Shown piece after piece: positions 6,301-8,858 of a stretch of 8,858 bases of DNA. Location of the stretch: contig CACZAK010000180.1 of assembly GCA_902779075.1 (NCBI GenBank), positions 1 to 8,858 of the forward strand, written 5' to 3'. Numbering within the stretch: position 1 is the stretch's first letter; each line of letters opens with the position of its first letter. The DNA comes from an uncultured bacterium. GTDB taxonomy: Bacteria; Verrucomicrobiota; Kiritimatiellia; RFP12; UBA1067. Below the pieces are notes generated by a model. It searched no databases. It saw only the letters and a program-made list of their open reading frames with translations, and was not told the DNA's origin. Both the position numbers and the translations under genes were made by a program.

Positions 6301-8542
6301 TGATGTCCCAGCATTCTTCGAACGCATTCGAGCCGATGTCCACCAGCCCGTCCGCGAACAGCGCCAGCATCAGGGACGAGCAACCGCGGAACGCCCTCGG
6401 GCCCACTCGGAGCAGAGCCGAGGGGAAAGACGCCTCGTGGAGCCACGAACTGTCCTCGAACGCCCCGCTGGCGATGTACCTGAGCGATTCCGGCATTACA
6501 ACCTTTTCAAGGTCGAACATCTCCACGAACACGCCGCGACCGATGCCGACGATCCCTTCCGGGATCGTCACAGACGCCGCATTGCGGTTCTGGTAGTCCA
6601 GTATCCAATTGTTGTAGATCAAGAAACCGTCTGCATCATACTTGCCTTCTACCGTTGATCTGATTTTGGGCGGCAGATCGTCGATCCCGAACTCCACGAG
6701 CGTCGAAGGCCACGTCACAGAGGTGATATTATCACACCCGTTGAAGAACCCAACCGGCAGTTCCATAATGCCATCCACCAGCTCCACCGTAGTCATCGTT
6801 GCGTAGTCGTTTGGATACAACTGCTTCATCGTCTTGCCGCCCATCTTGGAAACGGAGATTGAATCGCCATACCGCTTCCACTGAGCCGTGTAAGTCACGT
6901 CATTCGCCGGAACCGTCGCCGCCACGGCGGGAGACCATCCCGCGAAAGTACACCATTCTCTCGTCACCGTCGGCGCAACTATCGCCGATCCATAGTTCTG
7001 CGTATTCACGATCCTTGGTAGGGCGCGATCACCGAGCGCGCCGCCATTCCCTTCAAACGTGACAGTGTATTGGTTGATTTTCCACTGCGCGACGCAGGTT
7101 GTATTGTTCGCAGGCATCGTTGAGGGAACGTCTGGTAACCAGCCCATGAATGTGTAACCTTCCCGCGTTGGATTCGCAGGCGGTGTGATCGTACTCGCGT
7201 AATCCTGCGTGATGGGTTTCACCGTGGTGCCGCCAACCGAATTGAAAGTCATCGTGTACTGGTTGATTTGCCATTGGGCGGTACAAGTTATATTGTTGGC
7301 CGGCATCGTCGAAGGAACAGCTGGTGACCAGCCTGTGAACGTGTAGCCTTCGCGTTCCGGATTTGCGGGGCGCGTGATCGCACTCTCGAAATCCTGCGTG
7401 ATGGGCTTCACCGTCGTGCCACCAGCCGAGTTGAACGAAACTGTGTACTGGTTGATCTGCCACTGCGCCGTATATGTCGTGTCGCCCGTCGGCACCGTCT
7501 CGGGTACCGACGGCGACCAGCCCGTAAACGTATAGCCCTCGCGCTTCACCGTTGGTACAACTATGGTACTTCCACGATCCAGGATGTTGCTAACACTACT
7601 TTTACCGCCATTAGCATCAAATACAACAATCTGGTCTATGTAGTCTATTGGCAAGCCCTCCCAATTTCCCGGAACAGTTATACCCCAGCCCGAAGATAAG
7701 CGCCGAACATGAACACTACATTCATTGGCCACACCAGAGAATACCGATGAACTCATCGAGGGAGCATTGCCCTCAAATATCACGTTCGTCAAACCACTAC
7801 AACCGTCAAATGCACCAGCCCAGATGTGTGTTACACCTTTGCCAATTTTTACGCTAGAAAGACCTCTACAATTTCTAAACGCGTGCGATCCGATTCGTGT
7901 GACGCTGTCCGGTACCGTCACACGAACAAGATTAGTGCAACTATAGAAAGCTTGATCTCCTATGGTCGTCACACTGGATGGAATCGTCACACTCATCAAA
8001 CCACTACAATCTTGGAACATACAATCCCAGATGCGCGTTGCACCCTCATCGATCGTCACATTCGTCAGCCCGATACAACGCAAGAACGCCCCCGACCCCA
8101 TGCTCGTTACACTTGCTGGGATTGTCACGCTTGTTAAGCTCCAACAATCATAAAATGCATGTAATCCGACACTCTTCACACTGGTGGGGATTGACAATCT
8201 CTTCAGGCCACTACATCCTTCAAACGCGCCATCTCCGAGACTCGTCACGCTAGAGGGAATCGTCACACTCGTCAGCCCACTACATTCGTAAAACGCATAA
8301 TCCCCGATGCTCGTCACGGGCTTGCCGCCGAGCGTGGAGGGAATCGTCACTGCACCCGTGGGCTTAGGCGAGACGCATGGTGTATAGCCATAGTAGCTAC
8401 CAGAATTGCGTGACCCATAAATCTCCGCCGTGTCGCCGTTGATCCGATATGTCCACGTGTAGCCGCCGACCGTCGCCGTATCGGCCCACGCGCCAAACAC
8501 CACGGCAACCGCCGCGACCATCATCATCAGTTTCGTTTTCAT
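3398..8542 (-). CDS. Giant secreted BspA-type LRR / InlB B-repeat protein
   Basis: This 1714-residue exported protein is probably cell-surface or secreted and involved in binding or adhesion; the specific ligand is unknown. It starts MKTKLMMMVAAVAVVFGAWA, a signal peptide with a likely cut after residue 20. A strand segment GGYTWTYRINGDTAEIY (26-42) follows. Next come LRR_5/BspA-type repeats (65-279, 23-residue period), four InlB B repeats of the FNxNGG...GYTFxGW...YxAxW type (304-556), a second LRR_5 block (557-935), a linker (936-985), six more InlB B repeats (986-1452) and three related C-terminal variant units (1453-1714). The protein ends directly after the last AIWE. No LPXTG, PEP-CTERM, Por-secretion tail, transmembrane helix or enzyme domain is visible. 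The ATG at 8542 is chosen because GAAGGGA (8557-8551) lies 8 bases upstream and a signal peptide begins there; an in-frame extension to 8698 reads through GC-rich repeat DNA and is unlikely. The N-terminal third is noticeably more AT-rich than the rest. A 28-bp palindromic element is embedded in frame (residues 500-509). Confidence 0.93.
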   Translation of the reverse strand: MKTKLMMMVAAVAVVFGAWADTATVGGYTWTYRINGDTAEIYGSRNSGSYYGYTPCVSPKPTGAVTIPSTLGGKPVTSIGDYAFYECSGLTSVTIPSSVTSLGDGAFEGCSGLKRLSIPTSVKSVGLHAFYDCWSLTSVTIPASVTSMGSGAFLRCIGLTNVTIDEGATRIWDCMFQDCSGLMSVTIPSSVTTIGDQAFYSCTNLVRVTVPDSVTRIGSHAFRNCRGLSSVKIGKGVTHIWAGAFDGCSGLTNVIFEGNAPSMSSSVFSGVANECSVHVRRLSSGWGITVPGNWEGLPIDYIDQIVVFDANGGKSSVSNILDRGSTIVVPTVKREGYTFTGWSPSVPETVPTGDTTYTAQWQINQYTVSFNSAGGTTVKPITQDFESAITRPANPEREGYTFTGWSPAVPSTMPANNITCTAQWQINQYTMTFNSVGGTTVKPITQDYASTITPPANPTREGYTFMGWLPDVPSTMPANNTTCVAQWKINQYTVTFEGNGGALGDRALPRIVNTQNYGSAIVAPTVTREWCTFAGWSPAVAATVPANDVTYTAQWKRYGDSISVSKMGGKTMKQLYPNDYATMTTVELVDGIMELPVGFFNGCDNITSVTWPSTLVEFGIDDLPPKIRSTVEGKYDADGFLIYNNWILDYQNRNAASVTIPEGIVGIGRGVFVEMFDLEKVVMPESLRYIASGAFEDSSWLHEASFPSALLRVGPRAFRGCSSLMLALFADGLVDIGSNAFEECWDITSVQLPSTVTNVGENAFSGCRNIRGVKVPTHIKTLQDLFPASYAKIETVEVADGETYVMDDMFAGCGALRGRAFQMNMSMIPSTVTNIGARAFLNCTSLTAFVVPDSVTGMGESVFQGCTALWNVTLSKSLTALPDYAFYGCSMLETMTVPASVGHLGKYFFSGRTVPVSGREIENVLHFMGNAPEYDLEAYAAISGDMTTKVEEGSRSWDGRQGSRRLPDGGWPVDGSCHYPITYWAPQPYDVIFHANGGWFDKSGGETSTQDQIMDTQYNLPNPEPTRPGWKFQGWWTASVGGAQVTSKTFVTTPHGHTLYAHWREDGERMMATFNANGGRPVVPDSQEYVPGDTFQELPDPTRRGYTFQGWWTEPVLGVRMTEATEVPAADMELFAHWQPITYYVRFNPNGGSGTMPDQSFIFDDYDALASNEFTRTGFQFAGWATEPSGEVRYYENNLVINLEEVQGKIVNLYARWAGAGYSVRFDANGGNGFMDSQTIAVGETQNLWPCAFRRAGYNFAGWALSQVDAAAGNVAFRDGQAVRNLATSDGADVPMYAVWLSPDRTVLITFNANGGSVSPDHWNCVIGTAVEAFPTPTRPGYTFAGWWTARTGGTRVESIARVTTAQTFYAHWTANGGVDPGDGSYTVTFNANGGSVTPTTRNVSCGKAVGTLPTPTRTGYWFLGWFTASVGGVQVYSTTVVNSSVTYYAHWSDAGYTVHFHRNDASDEKTAAYDFDYGEEMHLPSLNSLGWARRGLDFLGWATSRANADAGKVWKKDWAVVTTAAAVGKTLDVYAVWALKPGSYAIEFIRNDGAGTWRTVGFNYGEKTRMPSLANGLGWARRGYAFKGWALTTADAAAGKVWKGDWAYVSTPVKAGEVITVYAVWELKPGYYQIRFNKNDGTGKWRTLGYECGVSTKLSSIAALGWERPGTTFRGWGSNKANADAGKVWKLDGEWVKNATTEGKTLSIYAIWE
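3401..4186 (-). repeat. C-terminal variant repeats, three units, residues 1453-1714
   Basis: Three units of about 82-88 residues start near 1457, 1545 and 1633. They relate to InlB B repeats but carry RNDG/KNDG in place of NANGG, a LGWxRxG core, and a conserved ADAGKVWKxDW segment followed by YAVW/YAIW. The protein stops at the end of the third unit. Their position and shared divergence make them a candidate surface-retention or export module (inference); no known anchor motif is present. Confidence 0.8.
4187..5587 (-). repeat. InlB B-repeat block B, six units, residues 986-1452
   Basis: Six further units begin near residues 988, 1071, 1143, 1222, 1307 and 1386, recognised by F(N/D/H)xNGG, GYTFxGWW and YAHW/YARW/YAVW. 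They are longer (about 67-80 residues) than block A because of a loop after GWW (for example TASVGGAQV). A short Gly-rich hinge NGGVDPGDGS (1375-1384) sits before the last unit. Confidence 0.92.
4352..4615 (-). repeat. Exact 27-bp direct repeat within InlB block B
   Basis: Bases 4352-4378 and 4589-4615 are identical over 27 bp, 237 bp apart in the same frame. A 21-bp part recurs at 5306-5326. They encode the TFNANGGSV start of separate units. Identity at wobble positions indicates recent duplication or gene conversion. Confidence 0.85.
5588..5737 (-). other. Non-repeat linker, residues 936-985
   Basis: This 50-residue stretch is rich in Ser, Arg, Asp and Gly (EEGSRSWDGRQGSRRLPDGGW) and resembles neither repeat type. 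It separates the second LRR block from InlB block B and is probably a hinge or terminal cap. Confidence 0.6.
5738..6874 (-). repeat. LRR_5 repeat block 2, residues 557-935
   Basis: This is a second, more divergent leucine-rich region with recognisable units such as LPSTVTNVGENAFSGCRNI (752-770) and VPDSVTGMGESVFQGCTAL (851-869). Two special inserts of about 22 residues (570-591 and 780-801) share the pattern T(M/L)xxL(F/Y)PxxYAxxxTVExxDG and appear to open sub-blocks. The block ends with HFMGNAPEYD, matching the closing GNAP of block 1. Confidence 0.88.
7017..7044 (-). repeat. 28-bp palindromic element, copy C, inside the coding region
   Basis: Read on the + strand it carries the same GGTAGGG head and CCGC tail as copies A and B and is 24/28 identical to B. 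The stem pair at element positions 9/23 is G-C here instead of C-G in B, a pairing-preserving double change; 12/20 is an A-G mismatch. It lies in frame in the fourth InlB repeat, encoding GGALGDRALP (residues 500-509). Confidence 0.72.
7071..7448 (-). repeat. Two 189-bp tandem repeats
   Basis: Units 7071-7259 and 7260-7448 are direct repeats of 189 bp, equal to 63 codons. Both begin tggttgatt on the + strand, and a third start of the same motif is at 7449. They encode the middle InlB B repeats, which share the peptide GGTTVKPITQD. Many third positions differ, so the duplication is not brand new. Confidence 0.85.
7706..8350 (-). repeat. LRR_5 (BspA-type) repeat block 1, residues 65-279
   Basis: Nine consecutive leucine-rich units are visible. 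The first is slightly longer; from residue 93 they start exactly every 23 residues (93, 116, 139, 162, 185, 208, 231, 254). The consensus is VTIPSSVTxIGxxAFxxCxGLxS, as in Treponema/Bacteroides BspA proteins. The last unit degrades into GNAPSMSSSVFSG and closes the solenoid. The DNA here is AT-richer than the 3' half of the gene. Confidence 0.93.
8483..8542 (-). other. Signal peptide of the surface protein
   Basis: Residues 1-20 have a lysine-containing N-region (MKTK), a hydrophobic core LMMMVAAVAVVFG and an AWA-D cleavage site fitting the A-x-A rule. This implies Sec-dependent export. The core contains no Cys, so a lipoprotein is not indicated. Confidence 0.88.
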
Positions 8543-8550
8543 TTTGCCAT

Positions 8551-8557
8551 TCCCTTC
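8551..8557 (-). promoter_or_regulatory. Ribosome-binding site of the surface protein
   Basis: GAAGGGA on the - strand lies 8 bases before the ATG at 8542 and follows an A-rich, unstructured stretch. It decides the start in favour of the signal-peptide methionine. Confidence 0.75.
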
Positions 8558-8573
8558 AAATTTTTTCTTTTCG

Positions 8574-8678
8574 TTTGCGGATCGGCGGGGTGCATCGCCC
8601 CACCGCGCGGCTCTCCCGGGGGTGGGGCGAGCCGTCCCCGGCGAACCGCTGCGGCTCACCCGGAGGGTTCTCCCTACC
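8574..8678 (-). repeat. Structured 105-nt GC-rich leader element, head GGTAGGG, tail CCGCAAA
   Basis: Read on the - strand this begins GGTAGGG and ends CCGCAAA, the same ends as intergenic copies A and B, but it is 105 nt long. It holds several inverted repeats. One is a 10-bp stem with two G-U pairs (8640-8649 with 8651-8660, minimal loop). Another is a perfect 10-bp pair, TCGCCCCACC (8621-8630 on the - strand) with GGTGGGGCGA (8595-8604), around 16 nt. A short stem at the head spans about 8662-8678. It lies between the predicted transcription start and the SD site, so it would form the 5' untranslated leader. Its function is unknown. Confidence 0.6.
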
Positions 8679-8716
8679 ATGCAGAATATGCCATTCATGG
8701 CGTGTCATTGGCGGTA

Positions 8717-8745
8717 ATGATAGCATATTCCCCTGCCCAAAACAA
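8717..8745 (-). promoter_or_regulatory. Sigma-70-type promoter for the surface protein
   Basis: On the - strand, TTGTTT (8745-8740) and TATCAT (8722-8717) are separated by exactly 17 bp, with a TGC extended -10 directly before TATCAT. Transcription would start near 8710 and give a leader of about 165-170 nt carrying the structured element. Confidence 0.65.
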
Positions 8746-8767
8746 GCAGGGATTTTGGAACACGCTT

Positions 8768-8798
8768 ATCCCGACTTTTTCGGGATGAGTTATCCCGA
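8768..8798. promoter_or_regulatory. Triple ATCCCGA / TCGGGAT repeat, candidate operator
   Basis: ATCCCGA occurs at 8768-8774 and 8792-8798 and its reverse complement TCGGGAT at 8780-8786. The arms are evenly spaced 12 bases apart, with starts at 8768, 8780 and 8792, so either outer arm can pair with the middle one. The block lies about 23-53 bp upstream of the predicted -35 box, a typical activator position. No T-run follows on either strand, so a terminator is unlikely. Confidence 0.5.
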
Positions 8799-8810
8799 AA
8801 TCGCGTCGTA

Positions 8811-8848
8811 CCCTTGAAAACATTGGCTCAAAAATATTTTCAGGGGGT
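8811..8848. repeat. Imperfect inverted repeat at the window end
   Basis: CCCTTGAAAA (8811-8820) pairs with TTTTCAGGGG (8839-8848) with one mismatch around an AT-rich 18-base centre. It could be a regulatory site or a weak hairpin ending an upstream gene; the window ends too soon to tell. The rest of 8699-8858 holds no gene. Confidence 0.3.
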
Positions 8849-8858
8849 TCAAAAACTG

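Larger units (their letters stand above)
6875..7633 (-). repeat. InlB B-repeat block A, four units, residues 304-556
   Basis: Four Listeria-Bacteroides repeats start near residues 304, 366, 429 and 492. Each runs from a VxFNxxGG strand, through EGYTFxGWSPxVP, to YTAQW. The middle units share the joint QINQYT and are 63 residues long; the fourth carries six extra residues supplied by an embedded palindromic element. These beta-grasp-like modules usually act as spacers or binding modules in surface proteins. Confidence 0.92.

Noticed and set aside
8543..8698. 52-codon N-terminal extension of the surface protein starting at 8698
   Set aside because: It would place Arg/Gly/Pro-rich residues translated from the palindromic leader before a canonical signal peptide, and there is no SD site before it.

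Overview
The window looks like part of a GC-rich chromosome from a host-associated anaerobe, most plausibly a Verrucomicrobiota/Kiritimatiellota-type gut or rumen bacterium. The reasons are the pairing of an anaerobe-style phenylacetate-CoA ligase with a small double-ACT protein, and a giant secreted protein built from BspA-type leucine-rich repeats and Listeria/Bacteroides (InlB B) repeats. GC-palindromic intergenic elements beginning GGTAGGG fit the same picture. The taxonomic call is an inference; no rRNA or marker gene is present.

Left half, + strand (1-3381): five genes run in one direction with short gaps of 84, 34, 14 and 9 bp and could form one transcript. They are the 3' two thirds of a phenylacetate-CoA ligase (paaK), a tandem ACT-domain protein, a DUF4160/DUF2442 gene pair of unknown function that resembles a toxin-antitoxin-like module, and threonine synthase (thrC). 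The paaK and ACT genes probably belong to an aromatic/aryl-acid CoA pathway whose other members, typically indolepyruvate:ferredoxin oxidoreductase, would lie upstream of the window. The DUF pair is visibly less GC-rich than its neighbours and looks inserted.

Right half, - strand (3398-8542): one 1714-residue secreted protein. In order it has a signal peptide, nine 23-residue LRR_5 units, four InlB B repeats, a second LRR_5 block, a linker, six more InlB B repeats and three C-terminal variant repeats. It converges on thrC with only 16 bp between the stop codons. Upstream of it are an SD site, a roughly 105-nt strongly structured GC-rich leader element, a near-consensus sigma-70-like promoter with a 17-bp spacer, and a triple ATCCCGA/TCGGGAT repeat that may be an operator.

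The most interesting signal is a 28-bp palindromic element present three times: twice in tandem between paaK and the ACT gene, and once in frame inside the giant surface-protein gene, where it encodes an extra loop in one InlB repeat. Differences between copies include base-pair-preserving double changes in the stem. A longer element with the same head and tail sequences occupies the 5' leader of the surface-protein gene.
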